From: Typhlomys cinereus
Lineage: Eukaryota > Chordata > Mammalia > Rodentia > Platacanthomyidae
DNA: 64,000 bases
Assembly: GCA_023101885.1 (NCBI GenBank)
Contig: JALPQD010000408.1
Span: forward strand, 611,019-675,018
Direction of reading: 5' to 3'
This document shows positions 1-12,133 of the stretch, piece after piece; position 1 is the stretch's first letter, and each line of letters begins with the position of its first letter. Under the pieces are notes generated by a model. The model made no database searches. It worked only from the letters and a program-made list of their open reading frames with translations, and was not told the origin of the DNA. Both the position numbers and the translations under genes were made by a program.

Positions 1-297
1 AAGGTCAATCGGGACTGGGTGCACATTTCCCCCTCCCCCCCATATGAACAGACCAATGACATTAGAGGACCAAAAGTTTTCATCAGATTTGCAGAAACTG
101 GAGCTAACCAATAAAGAAAGACCACCTTTTCTGGGCCTGCCTAACCCATCTTTGGCTCCCTTTCCCCTCATGAACGCTGTGACCATGGGTTCCATTCTTT
201 CTCTCCTCTAATAAACTCTGCCTTAATCTGCTAAGCATATTCTGGTCTCAATGTTTGACCTCTGAACACAAAAACTTGGATATAAAACCTTGTAACA
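1..297 (+). mobile_element. LTR family A, 3' part, cut by the window edge
   Basis: Shares GCAGAAACTGGAGCTAACCA, TTTTCTGGGCCTGCCTAA, CTCCTCTAATAAACTCTGCC and the 3' end ACCTTGTAACA with three other copies here (2612, about 13480, 43063). The AATAAA at about 210 would be the LTR polyadenylation signal. No coding sequence is attached. Confidence 0.8.
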
Positions 298-639
298 ATC
301 ACAAGGAGAGCAAAGAATGTCTTTTTAGAAGGCTAAAGATAGCTCAACATAATTTGGCTCCCAAGCTCCCAAACTGTAGCATTGTAGCTCTCCATAAGCT
401 TTGAAGTTTTCATCGTCAATCAGCCTGATAGAACGTTCAACACTACTGTGGCTTTTTCCCCCCCTGGGAACTTCAGTTCACATTTCAAGAGTGAAGGTTG
501 AAACTTATTAGTCAGGATGTAGAGAGAATGAGCTATGATCCTAACACTTGGCTAAAAGTTACCAAGGTATCAAGCCAATCTAGACCCAGATGTCATGAAT
601 GTGCTATAAATGCATACCTCAGTGCAAACTGAGAAGAGT
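298..639. other. No feature recognised
   Basis: AT-rich sequence between LTR family A and an old SINE. No open frame, repeat or RNA gene seen. Confidence 0.6.
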
Positions 640-990
640 AATCGATAGCCTCATGGGCTAAGGAGACAGCTCAGCAGATCCTGGGATACCATGTTTAAAA
701 AAGAAAAAAAGCCAAGTGTATATGATGACCTACTGGCAAATCTAATCCTGGAGGGTGGAGCTAGCCAGACTGACCCTATGGTGAGCTATGGGTTTAATTA
801 GAGACCTTGTCTCAAAAGGAATGAGGGAAGAGCAATGGAGGAATTCCATATCACCCTTGGGCCCTGCACAAGCACATGTATCCACATGTATGTGTGCCCA
901 CATGTGCAAAACATACATACACCCATGCACACACCACGTAAGCACCTGCACCTGAAAATTAAAATTAAAAAAAGCCCTCACATTGGTAAT
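640..990 (+). mobile_element. B4/RSINE-like SINE, old
   Basis: GGGCTAAGGAGACAGCTCAG head, a B1-like segment (GGAGCTAGCCAGACTGACCC, ACCTTGTCTCAAAAGG) and an ACACATGCAC-type tail ending AAAATTAAAAAAAG. Confidence 0.65.
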
Positions 991-2611
991 TAGCACCTCA
1001 CCTTGTTCCTAACATGCGAAGTAGAGTGCTAGGATTGGTGGGGGGCAGCTGAATGGATGGGGGTGGGCTTTCTATCACAGCTTTGGCTTCTTATTACTTT
1101 TTAAGTTTGGCCCTGAGACCTGGAGGCCAAAGGCTGCGCATCTGAGATTTCTTTGCCGCTCACTCAAATCTCAGCTCATAATAGAGATGGGCTCTCACTA
1201 ATAGATTCGTGTACTGCTTCCCCAGAGTCTTGTCAGATAATAGCACTGTCAAAGCAGTAAGGGGAGGAGTGGGACTCTCTCCCACCGCCCCCATCCAGCA
1301 GGAGGAGGGGGCTGCCTTGAGGAGCTTTCCAGAGCTGAATCAAATTATTTATGCGCCATTTAGATGCAAATGGATCATTCATTTAGCAAACAGGCTGCAT
1401 ATGCAGACAGTTTAGCAGCACAATGGCTGTGTGAGGACGGCCCTGCCAATCTCCCAGATCAACTGTGCCTCTTCAAATGGGATTTGTACTTTCTCAGAAC
1501 TGATCAAACTTGACAAGCAATTTCTACCTAATGTTTAGGCTAGCCTCTCTTCTCTTTTCCATCTGTAGGTGAGAAATCCTATTTTCTGCTCGTGGCAAGG
1601 TAATGTAAAAGGCCACGGCTGCAGGTTAAAGAAGAGGAGGAGATATTATGCCCGTGACTATGTTGTCACAGAAAACAGAGCTACTGTGTAGGATATATTT
1701 TGCTTGGTTGCTCTGAAATTACCAAATGTTTTCATTCTCGACGCGTACCCCCATCTTCCAGTCTGCTGCTTCCTGAGCCTATAGGAGAGCCTGTTCTGGA
1801 CCCATCCGGAAGGATGTCTGCATCCTGCCCAGGGATTGTAAAAGAGCCACCGATGTTCCCGGTGACTCACAGAATCAATGAAAACCACATTAGGGAAGGA
1901 GAGACCAAATTTGAAAACTGGGCTCGGCCTGGAGTTTATTATCAAAATGTCAACTTGATTCAGTTGAACTAAACAATTGGGTGAATGGGAGCCAGGGAAG
2001 GAAATAAGTACAGTAGGTCAGGGGGTGAAATGGAATTAGCTCGGTTTTCTTCTGTGGTGGCTGAGAGAGGGAGGCTGAGGGGCCACCTTCCAGCGAGTTC
2101 TGAAGGTCTGCCTGAAGCTTTGTACTCTGGCCTCACGCAGAAGCCTGGTGAGTTTCTATCCAGATCATAAGCGGGCAACATAGGAAAGAAGCAGCGCATT
2201 TTCCTTTGTCCGAGTCCAAACGAAGGAATGACAGCCTGTGATCTGTCCGTTGCCTCCCCATGGAGAAGCCTCCAGTCACTCAGGGCGACCCTTTGGCCTG
2301 GATTGCCAACATTTCTTAGAATGAGTTACTCCCTAGCTTACTGGAAAGCCAACCGATACCTCAATTCAAGAGACAATAGTAACGTGCCAGGAAACTTAAG
2401 CAAGGTGTCTTAGTTGAGATGTGATTTTTTTTTTAAGCAACAGCTATTTATTTGTGGTCTTAAGCTTGTAAATTCATGGAACATATTCCCGGAGGAACCA
2501 TACAGTGTTCCCTCTTAGGGAATTTAGAAAGTCTCAAGGCTACAGAAAGGAGGTTTAGGTGGGTGAAGCAGCCTCCTGTTTCAAAAAGAATGAGCCTGAA
2601 GTCCAAGGTCG
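991..2611. other. Apparently unique DNA with a possible conserved non-coding element
   Basis: Only short open frames with no family match. The segment 1325-1425 has an octamer ATGCAAAT (1364-1371) and the 12-bp palindrome CTGCATATGCAG (1395-1406) in AT-rich sequence. Confidence 0.5.
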
Positions 2612-2985
2612 AAACCTTGTGAAACCAGATTTCTTCCCAGGCACTTGTTTTCCAGGATCAAAGATTGAAACCAGAACACATGAAAGGATTAAAGGCAAGA
2701 TTTATTGGATGAGAACAAAAAGAGGAAGTGTAGGACATTGAGTCCATGAGGGTCAAGTGTCCCTCATGGGGGAGGGGGGCTCCTTATTGGCTAGTTTTAG
2801 TTTCTTTAACTCTGATTGGGGCTTTTGGTCTCCTTTTTGTCTGATTGGTCCATTCATATTGGGGGTCAACTCCTGACTGAGCTGTTCCTTTGAGGAACTT
2901 AATTAACATTTTATCTTCTTTCATAAACAGAGGTCGGGGCTTCCCTGCCTGGCTGTTCTGTTTTAGGCTACCTAGGAAAAAGAAA
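2612..2985 (-). mobile_element. LTR family A, reversed, solo
   Basis: Reverse complement of the family: TCAAAGATTGAAACCAGAAC, CTGATTGGTCCATTCATATT, TCTTTCATAAACAGAGGTCG. No internal retroviral sequence on either side. Confidence 0.75.
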
Positions 2986-3449
2986 ATCTAGCCAAATTTC
3001 TACTCTAAAACTGCAACTAGAAACCATTCTACTCTCTTACTTGTCAAGAGCCTTGGAAGAAAGCCTTGGGGTGCCTGACCCAAGTTATGACCAAAGAGCT
3101 GCAATCCAGACTCAGAACCCATGTTGTTAACCATTGAGGTCTTCCCTTCTCTGCCCCTCACAATTCTGCTTCCTGCTCTTTCAAAGCCATAAGCTACTGC
3201 TGTCTGCTACACTCAGCTTCTTTGGTCTTCATTAGACTCTAGTTCTGTGTAGGATGTTTAGATGCTCATGGATTTCCTGGAAAGTACTGAGCACTTCAGA
3301 AAGATCCTCCAGGAATCACCAACAGATGAATCGCTGGCATCCCCTCGCTGCTTGGGACATCCCCTTGAACTTCCCATTCCTGAGTTCCCTGCTTCTGAGG
3401 CAGTTAATCCCCTCCACTCAATGATGGAAAGCACGCAGCCATTTTTCTA

Positions 3450-3620
3450 TCTTTTTTTCCCATAATACTGGGGCTTGAATCTAGGCTCTTGCGCATACCT
3501 AAGCAAGTGTTCTAACCTTGAATCCTCTTTTTAAATCTCAGACAGGGTCTCCCTAAATTTTCCGGCTGATCTTGAACTCATTCCAAGACCCAGCTCACCC
3601 GGAACCTACCATTCTACTAT
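3450..3620 (-). mobile_element. ID/B1-like SINE, diverged
   Basis: On plus: AATACTGGGGCTTGAATCTA and AAGCAAGTGTTCTAACC (reversed ID-type tRNA head), then CAGACAGGGTCTCCCTAAAT (reversed B1 start). It lies just upstream of the composite L1 insertion. Confidence 0.6.
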
Positions 3621-3683
3621 TACCCAGAGAAAAGCTTCCCTCTTTCAGTGCTTAGGCTCATTGATTAAAAAAAAATTTTTTTT

Positions 3684-3699
3684 AAATGGACTCAGAAGG
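3684..3699 (+). repeat. Left target-site duplication of the composite L1
   Basis: AAATGGACTCAGAAGG is repeated perfectly at 13176-13191. These two copies flank everything from the first L1 5' UTR to the only L1 3' end, so they mark the outer insertion. Confidence 0.9.
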
Positions 3700-4593
3700 G
3701 GCAGCCCAGCCCAACCACCCCGGAGCCCCACGTGTCCCCACGGCGAGCACCCAGGCCGACTCCGGCTTGGCCTGCGCCCCGCCCCGGACCCAAGCCCCTT
3801 GCATCCTCCTGCCCCGTGTGCCTCGCCACCCTCCTAGGACCCAGATGAAGAATTCTGCCATTGAGCCAAGAGCCAAGTGAGCGAAAGAGCCCAGCCCAGT
3901 CCCCGCCCCCCACCCCGGAGCCGCCCGGCCAGCAGCACCGAGGCCCCGCCCTGGACCCCAGCCCCTCGCACCCTCCCGCCACCGCGCCTCCCCCCCCCCC
4001 AGGTTGCAGGTGAAGAATTCTGCCATCAACATCAGACCCTATGCCTCTCTGACCCACCGGGGACCTACGCACGTGGTCCACGGAAGACACACTGCTACTC
4101 AGAATTCAATAGAGCCCAAAGGAAACTCAAGCAAAATTCTAAGGAACAAAGGGAACACAGGCCATACATCTGGACTCCACTACAATCATTATATCACGTG
4201 GGCGAGTTTCTTCTCATCCAGCCCAAAGATAAGTAAACTTTTTCTTTTCACCTTCCTGATCCTTTAAAGTATCAATGCTGTAGATCAACTTTCTCATACA
4301 GCCACCCCACAACATACAACTCCAGGGAGTACACCACTCACCCCCACATTTCACCAAGATACTAAATCGTAAAAGTGCACTACCAAACTAATATTCACCC
4401 CCTGGTAACAAAACCTGACTTAACTGATGTACTAGCAGCCTAGTAGCCTCATCTAGGATATAACAATAACAATACACAAACATACCCAGTCCAAGGCAAG
4501 CACTAGTAATAACTGGCAAGTGTAACAATACCAAATACGTTGATTCAGTGAAAAACACACAGAAACTGAAAGGTCCTAAAAAACAAAACAACA
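3700..4593 (+). promoter_or_regulatory. L1 copy 1 5' UTR with two GC-rich tandem monomers
   Basis: Two repeats of about 185 bases begin near 3700 and 3887. Each starts with a CCCAGCCCA-type motif and ends with GAAGAATTCTGCCAT (near 3846 and 4011). Such monomer arrays are the RNA polymerase II promoters of rodent L1s. The remainder to 4593 is non-monomeric leader. CpG content is high compared with the flanks. Confidence 0.8.
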
Positions 4594-5657
4594 ATGCCCA
4601 AGTCAAAGTGCAGATCCATGAGAAACAAAACACAAGAAGACCAATCCCCCGGCGAAAGAATCAGTCCCATAATGAGGGATTCCGACCAGAACAAATCCAC
4701 AGAAAATAGCCATGAAAGCCAGACCCAACCTAACGACTTTCAGAGTATGATCATTACCATGATTAATACTATGAAAGAGGAAATCCGAGAAGAGTTAAAC
4801 AACCTTATCAACCACTTTGAACAGGAACACAACAGGCACTTGGAGGAGTTGAGAAAAACAGTACAAGAAACAAAAATAGGTATAGAGCAATTAAAACAGT
4901 CTCAGGCAGAGTTTAAAATTGAACTAAAAGACAAGTTATCTTCAACCCAAAACTCAACAGAGAGTCTTATCAGCAGAAAAAATGAGGCAGAAAATAGAAT
5001 TTCGGATCTTGAAGACAAAGTAGGAGAATTAACCAGCTCAATGGAAGAGATAGTTAAAGCCAAAAAGATACTGGAGAGGAACATTCAAGAGATATGGGAC
5101 ACCTGAAGAAGCCTAACATGCGCATTCATAGAATACCAGAACAAGAATCCCAAAATACCACACCAGAGGAAATATTTCAATTCATCATAAATGAAAACTT
5201 CCCACAACTAAAGAATGAGAAGCCTATCCAAATACAAGAGGCATTTCGAACTCCAAACAGATATGATCAAAATAGAAAATCGCCACGGCAAATAATAGTG
5301 GAAACACTCCACATTCAAGACAAAGAAAAAGTGCTGAGAGCTTCAAGAGAAGAAAAGCAACTCACTTTTAAAGGTAAACCTATTAGAATAACAAATGACT
5401 ACTCAATGGAAACAGTAAAAGCAAGAAGAGCTTGGAGAGACGTACTTCAAGTATTAAACGAACAAAAATGCCAACTCAGACTGGTATACCCGGCAAAACT
5501 ACCTGTCATGATTGAGGGAGAAAGAAAAGTTTTCCAGCACAAAGACAACTTGAAGGGATACATGTCTACCAAACCAGGCCTTCAAAAAATGCTAGAAATG
5601 ATACTCAAGCTTGAAGAAAAGAACAAGCGTATCCAGGAGGACAGAAGGGAAGTATAA
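4594..5657 (+). pseudogene. L1 copy 1 ORF1 (RNA-binding protein), frameshifted
   Basis: Starts at ATG 4594. The first part holds the coiled-coil segment (EEIREELNNLINHFEQEHNR, then LEELRKTVQ). A one-base deletion near 5102 (ACCTGAAG, against ACCCTGAAG in copy 2) creates a stop at 5104-5106. The frame resumes at about 5094 and runs to 5657, covering the RRM-like and C-terminal parts. Known role: ORF1p is an RNA chaperone that coats L1 RNA. The product here would be truncated. Confidence 0.88.
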
Positions 5658-5714
5658 TACCAACAAAACATAAATATCAAACAACATGCTTAAAAAATCT
5701 ACTAAACATAAAAA

Positions 5715-6262
5715 ATGTCCAGAATTAAAAATAATTTCTCCATTATAACATTAAATGTCAATGGTATTAACTCGCCGATTAAGAGACACAGATTACAAAC
5801 TTGGATTAAAAACCACAATCCAACAATCTGCTGCCTTCAGGAAACTCATCTCACCACAAAAGATAGGTACATCCTAAGAATGAAAGGCCGGTCCAAAATC
5901 CTGCAAGCTAATGGAACCAGGAAACAGGCAGGGGTAGCAATTATGCTTTCAGACAAAGTGGACTTCAAACCAAAGAAAATCATAAGAGACACAGATGGAT
6001 ACCACATTTTAGTCACAGGTACAATTCACCAGGAAGACTTCACAATACTGAACATATATGCACCCAATACAGGCTCCTCCACATTCATTAAGAAAACCCT
6101 ACAGCGTCTAAAGCAAGAAATCAACCCCCAAACGATAATTCTTGGGGACTTCAACACCGCCCTCTCAACATGGGATAGATCAATAGGTCAAAAGCTTAAC
6201 AGTGAATCCCGGGGCAGAAGGAGGTGGAGGCGTCCATGGTGGTTCGCGAATTCGTCCATGGT

Positions 6263-6304
<42 letters not shown>

Positions 6305-6822
6305 CATACCCGCGAGCATGTGCACACAGTTGAATAAATAATAATAATAAAAACATTAAAAAAAAAAAGCTTAACAGAGACACTTTGGAACTTAATCAAA
6401 CCCTTAAAGAAATGGACCTTACAGATCTCTATCGAACTTTTCACCCATGCACCAAAGAATACACATTTTTCTCACCAGCACAAGGAACTTTCTCCAAAAT
6501 AGATCACATATTGGGCCACAAAACGAATTTACACATATACAAAAAAGTTGAAATTCTAACCTGTGCCCTATCAGACCACCACGACCTAAAGCTTGACATC
6601 CACAACACAACAAACAAGAGAAAATACACTAACTCCTGGAAACTTAACAATATGATGCTGAATGAGAACTGGATTCAGGAAGAAATTAAAAAGGAAATTC
6701 AAGATTTCCTGAAAGTGAACGATAATGAAAATACAACTTACCAAAATCTCTGGGACACAATGAAAGCTGTCCTAAGAGGTAAGTTCATAGCTCCTAATGC
6801 CTACATCAAAAAAATGGAAACA
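5715..6822 (+). pseudogene. L1 copy 1 ORF2, 5' part only (endonuclease), split by a SINE
   Basis: Starts at ATG 5715 and encodes the apurinic-type endonuclease domain: TLNVNG, QETHL and GDFN before the SINE, SDHH after it (about 6571). The frame is cut at 6203 by a 162-bp SINE with a 13-bp duplication and resumes after 6377. It ends abruptly at about 6822, within a segment that reads on in copy 2 at about 9250, where the promoter monomers of copy 2 begin. There is no reverse transcriptase or 3' end from this copy. Confidence 0.88.
6203..6364 (+). mobile_element. 5'-truncated CA-tailed SINE inside L1 copy 1
   Basis: Carries only the 3' part of the young SINE subfamily (GAATCCCGGGGCAG, GGTGGAGGCGTCCATGG, a (CA)n run, GTTGAATAAATAA and poly-A). 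It is flanked by the 13-bp duplication AAAAGCTTAACAG at 6190-6202 and 6365-6377. The tRNA-like head with A and B boxes is absent. The insertion postdates L1 copy 1. Confidence 0.9.
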
Positions 6823-7208
6823 CCTTTTCACCCCACCCCGCTCCGCCGGCCGGGACGCGAACGCGAGATCCAGCCGGGCCTCACCGCGCGCTCTAGGACC
6901 CCAGGTCAGCCCACAGGGACCCGGCTCCGACTCCCACCATCCAGCCGGAGCCGCGCGGGGGCCGAGGGACGAGGAGGACCTCCCCCTGCGCCCGGGCCCC
7001 GCCCCAGCTGCCATCGGGTTAAATAGCTCCACGCCGACGCGCCCATCCTCCCTTTTCACCCCACCCCGCTCCGCCGGTCGGGACACGCGCGTGCGGTCCA
7101 GCAGGGCCTCACCCCGCGCCCTAGGTAAGTCCCCGTTCGGGCCCCGCCCACCAGTACCCCAGGCCAAATAATTCAGTTTAGTGAAATTGAGAGATCTTAA
7201 GAGTTAAA
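6823..7208 (+). promoter_or_regulatory. L1 copy 2 5' UTR with a second, unrelated monomer type
   Basis: A 228-bp GC-rich unit starts at 6823 (CCTTTTCACCCCACC, CGCTCCGCCGG) and restarts at 7051. The second unit is shortened after about 75 bases. The sequence shares no clear similarity with the monomers at 3700-4040. A consensus 5' splice site AGGTAAGT lies at 7123-7130. Inferred to be the promoter of copy 2. Confidence 0.8.
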
Positions 7209-8278
7209 ATGACAATGCCAAAGTCAAAGTGCAAATCCATGAGAAGCAACACTCAAGTAAACAAATTTCCAACGGAAGAAATTAATCCCATAATGTTAGA
7301 CTCCAACAAGAACAAACCCGCAGAAAAAGGCCAAGAAAGCCTCACCCAGGATAACGACTTTCAAAATATGATCATTACCATGTTCAATACTATGAAAGAG
7401 GAAATCCGGGAGGAATTACATAATCGAATCAATCGCTTTGAAGAGGAACACAACAGACATCTGGAGGAGTTGAGAAAAACAGTGCAAGAAACAAAAAGTG
7501 GCATAGAGCAGTTAAAACAAACTCAAGCAGAGTTTAAAACTGAGCTAAAAGACAAGTTATCTTCAACCCAGAACGCCACAGAGAGTCTTATCAACAGAAC
7601 TAATGAAGCAGAAGACAGAATTTCAGACCTTGAAGATAAAGTGGGAGTACTAACCAGCTCAATGGAAGAGGTTGTTAAAGCCAAAAAGATACTTGAGAGA
7701 AATATCCAAGAGATATGGGACACCCTGAAGAAGCCTAACATGCGTATTCATGGAATACCGGAGCAAGAATCTCAAAATACCACCCCTGAGGAAATTTTTC
7801 AAACGATCATCAAGGAAACTTTCCTCATCTAAAAAAAGAGAGGCCCATTCATATACAAGAGGCATTCCGCACCCCCAAACAGATACGACCAAACTAGAAG
7901 CACACCGTGGCAAATAATAGTTAAAACACTCCACATTCAAGATAAAGAACTGGTGCTGAGAGCTTCAAGGGAGAAAAAACAAGTCACTTTTAAAGGCAAA
8001 CCTATTAAAATAACAAATGACTTCTCAGTCGAAACAGTAAAAGCAAGAAGAGCTTGGAGAGACATACTTCAAGTATTGAATGAGCAAAAATGTCAACCCA
8101 GGCTGATTTACCCTGCAAAACTATCAGTCATGATCGAGGGAGAAAAAAAATTTTCCAGCACAAAGACAACTTTAAGGGATACATGGCCACCAAACCAGGC
8201 CTTCAAAAACTGCTAGAAATGATACTCAGGCGCGAAGAAAAAAACAGGCATATCCAGGAGAACAGAAGGCAAATATAA
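7209..8278 (+). pseudogene. L1 copy 2 ORF1, frameshifted
   Basis: Starts at ATG 7209 (ATGACAATGCCAAAG) with the coiled-coil region and the start of the RRM part open to 7832. A small insertion in an A-rich run near 7830 shifts the frame. Homologous sequence resumes in other frames (7953-8216, then 8090-8278), so there is a further slip in the A-run near 8145. It is closely similar to ORF1 of copy 1. Confidence 0.85.
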
Positions 8279-8328
8279 CACCATTAAAAGCGAAGCAATA
8301 TACTTATAAAAGCTACTAAACATAATAA

Positions 8329-11300
8329 ATGTCTGGAATTAACAATAGTTTCTCCATTATAACACTAAATGTTAATGGACTTAATTCACCGATCAAGAGA
8401 CACAGATTACAAACTTGGATTAAAAATCACAATCCATCAATCTGTTGCCTGCAGGAAACCCATCTCACCACAAAAGACAGGCACGCTCTAAAAATAAAAG
8501 GCTGGTCAACAATTCTACAAGCAAATGGAAGCAGAAAACAGGCAGGGGTAGCCATTATGCTATCAGACAAAGTGGATTTCAAACCAAAAAGAGACACGGA
8601 TGGATACTACATTTTAGTCACAGGTACAATTCACCAGGAAGATTTCACAATACTGAACATATATGCACCCAATACGGGCCCCTCCACATTCATTAAGAAA
8701 ACCCTACAGCGTCTAAAGCAAGAAATCAACCCCCAAACAATAATTCTTGGGGACTTCAACACCGCCCTCTCTACATGGGATAGATCAACAGGTCAAAAGC
8801 TTAACAGAGACACTTTGGAACTTAATCAAACCCTGAAAGAAATGGACCTCACAGATCTCTATCGAACTTTTCACCCACGCACCAAAGAATACACATTTTT
8901 CTCAGCAGCACACGGAACTTTCTCCAAAATAGATTACGTATTGGGCCACAAAATGAATCTACACATATACAAGAAAGTTGAAATTCTAACCTGTGCCCTA
9001 TCAGACCATCACGGCCTAAAGCTGGACATCCACAACACATCAAACAAGAGAAAATACACTAACTCCTGGAAACTTAACACTATGATGCTGAATGAGAACT
9101 GGATTCAGGAAGAAATTAAAAAGGAAATTCAAGATTTCCTGAAAGTGAATGATAACGAAAATACAACTTACCAAAATCTCTGGGACACAATGAAAGCTGT
9201 TCTAAGAGGTAAGTTCATAGCTCTTAATGCCCACGTCAAAAAAATGGAAACATCAGAAATAAACAACTTAACAATGCAGCTTAAAGCTTTAGAGAAACTA
9301 GAGCAATCTGATCCCAAAAGCAGTAGAAGAGAAGAGATTAGCAAAATAAGGGGAGAAATATCTGAAATCGAGACTAAGAAAACGATAGAAAAAATCAACC
9401 AATCAAAAAGCTGGTTCTTTGAAAAAATCAACAAGATTGATACACCCCTAGCTAAACTAACCAAAAGCAAGAGAGAGAAAACCCAAATTAACAAAATTAG
9501 AAATGAACATGGAGTTATCACTACTGATACCCAAGAAATCCAGAGAATTATAACATCATATTTCAAAAACTTATACTCTGTGAAGTTTGACAACACAAAA
9601 GAGATGGATGAATTTCTAAGTAAACACAACTTACCTAAATTGAATCAGGAAGTTGTGAATTATTTAAATAGTCCTATAACATATAAGGAAATTGAGGAAG
9701 TAATCTTGAATCTTCCCACCAAAAAATGTCCTGGACCAGATGGATTCAGCACAGAGTTCTACCAGACATTTAAGGAGTTAATAACACCAATACTCCTTAA
9801 ACTGTTCCATCAAATAGCAAAGGAAGGAACACTACCAAATTCCTTCTATGAAGCTAATATCGTTTTAATCCCAAAACCTAATAAAGATTCACTTAAAAAA
9901 GAAAACTATAGGCCGATCTCCTGATGAACACAGACGCAAAGATTCTCAACAAAGTCTTAGCAAATCGGATTCAAAAACATATTAAAAAGATCATTCATGG
10001 GACCAAGTAGGCTTCATCCCGGGCACACAAGGTTGGTTCAACATACGCAAATCAATAAATGTAATTCATCATGTAAACCAGTCCAAAGTCCAAGACCACA
10101 TGATACTCTCGATAGATGCAGAAAAAGCTTTGACAAGATCCAACAGCCTTTTATGATCAAAACGCTAGAGACAGTAGGAATGGAAGGAACCTTTATCAAT
10201 ATAATAAAAGCTGTATACAACAAGCCCACAGCAAGGATTATGCTCAATGTGGAACAATTGGAATCATTCCCACTTCGATCAGGAACTAGACAAGGCTGTC
10301 CACTCTCACCATTTCTATTCAATATTGTACTTGAAGTCTTAGCTGAAGCCATAAGACAAGAAAGGGACATAAGAGGGATTCAAATCGGCAAGGAAGAAAT
10401 CAAGCTATCCCTATTTGCAGATGACATGATCTTATACCTGAGGGATCCCAAAAATCCACCAGGAAGCTCCTGGAACTAATTGAGAAGTTCAGCAGGGTGG
10501 CAGGATACAAAATAAATGTGCAAAAATCAGAGGCCTTCCTATATGCCCAGAATGAAAGAAGTGAAAAAGCCTTGAGAGAAACCATCCCATTTACTATAAC
10601 CCCTAAAAAAATGAAATACCTTGGTATAAACCTAACTAAGGAGTAAAAGACCTTTACAATGAAAACTTTAAAACCCTAAAGAAAGAAATTGCAGAAGACA
10701 CCAGAAGGTGGAAAGACCTCCCTTGTTCCTGGATTGGCAGAATCAACATTGTAAAAATGACCATCCTACCAAAGGCAATATACAGATTCAATGCTATACC
10801 AATCAAAATCCCAAAGCAATTCTTTAAAGAAGTTGACCAAACAATCTCAAAGTTCATATGGAGGCACAAAAGACCCAGGATAGCAAAAACAATCCTGAGT
10901 AACAAAAACACAGCTGGAGGTATTACCATACCAAACCTAAGTCTATACTACAAATCCATAGTTATAAAGACAGCCTGGTACTGGCTCCAAAATAGACACA
11001 CAGATCAATGGATAAGGATTGAAGACCCAGATATAAGCCCACAAAGTTACAGCCATTTGGTCTTTGACAAAGGGGCCCAAAGAATCCAATGGAAAAAGAA
11101 CAGCATCTTCAACAAATGGTGCTGGCAAAACTGGATCTCCACATGCAGAAGATTAAAGCTGGACCCGTACTTGTCACCATGTACAAGACTTAATTCCAAA
11201 TGGATCAAGGACCTTGATATCAGGCCAGAGACTTTAAAAACCATAGTTGAAAGGATAGGGAACTCCTCGAGCTGATTGGGCTAGGCCAACACTTCCTAAA

Positions 11301-12133
11301 CAGACATCCAATGGCACAGTCACTGCTACCAACTCTCAACAGTTGGGATCTTGTGAAATTAAAGAGCTTCTGTTCAGATAAAGAGATTGTCACACGAGCT
11401 CAAAGGCAACCCACAGAATGGGAGAAAATCTTCACTAACCACATATCTGACAGAGCTCTACTGTCCAGAGTGCACAAAGAACTTAGAAAACTTAAACTCA
11501 AGGAAACCACTGGCCCAATTAAAAAATGGGCCCTGGACCTTAAAAGAAATTTTACCAGAGATGAAATTAAAATGTCTAACAATTATCTTTAAAAATGCTC
11601 CACTTCTTTAACCATCAGGGAAATGCAAATCAAAACTTCCCTGAGATATCATCTCACCCTGGTCAGGATGGCAAAAATCCACAATACAAACAACAACAAA
11701 TGCTGGAGAGGATGTGGAGAGAGGGGAACTCTCCTACATTGCTGATGGGAATGCAGGCTCATACAGCCATTCTGGTGAGCCGTCTGGAGATTCTTAAAGA
11801 AATTAAAGATTGAAATGCCATATGACTCTGCTATTCCACTTTTGGGAATAACCCCATACATCAGAGGTTCGCCTCGATAGCACAAGCACGACCATGTTCA
11901 TAGCAGCACTGTTTACAATAGCAAAGTCATGGAATCAACCTAAATGTCCAACAGTTGACGAGTGGATAAGGAAACTGTGGTACATCTATACAATGGAGTA
12001 CTATTCAGCCATCAAAAATGATGAATTACTGGAATTTGCTGGGAAATGGATGTCATTAGAAACAATTATATTAAGTGAAGTATCCCAAACCCAGAAAGTT
12101 AAGCACCGTATGTACTCCCTAATAGGTGGCTCC
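8329..12133 (+). pseudogene. L1 copy 2 ORF2 (endonuclease and reverse transcriptase), multiply frameshifted
   Basis: Starts at ATG 8329. The first 531 codons are open and include the endonuclease motifs ([22 protein letters not shown]) and the fingers region of the reverse transcriptase (KKCPGPDGF). A one-base loss near 9921 ends this frame after RPIS. The RT catalytic box FADDMILYL is intact at about 10417-10440, and the C-terminal region runs to about 12133. At least five further slips are visible (about 10000, 10125, 10450, 10645 and 11265). The protein cannot be made whole. Confidence 0.88.

Noticed and set aside
3682..4236. Pro/Arg/Gly-rich open frames at the L1 5' end
   Set aside because: They come from GC-rich promoter monomers lacking stops; the known L1 reading frames start at 4594 and 5715.
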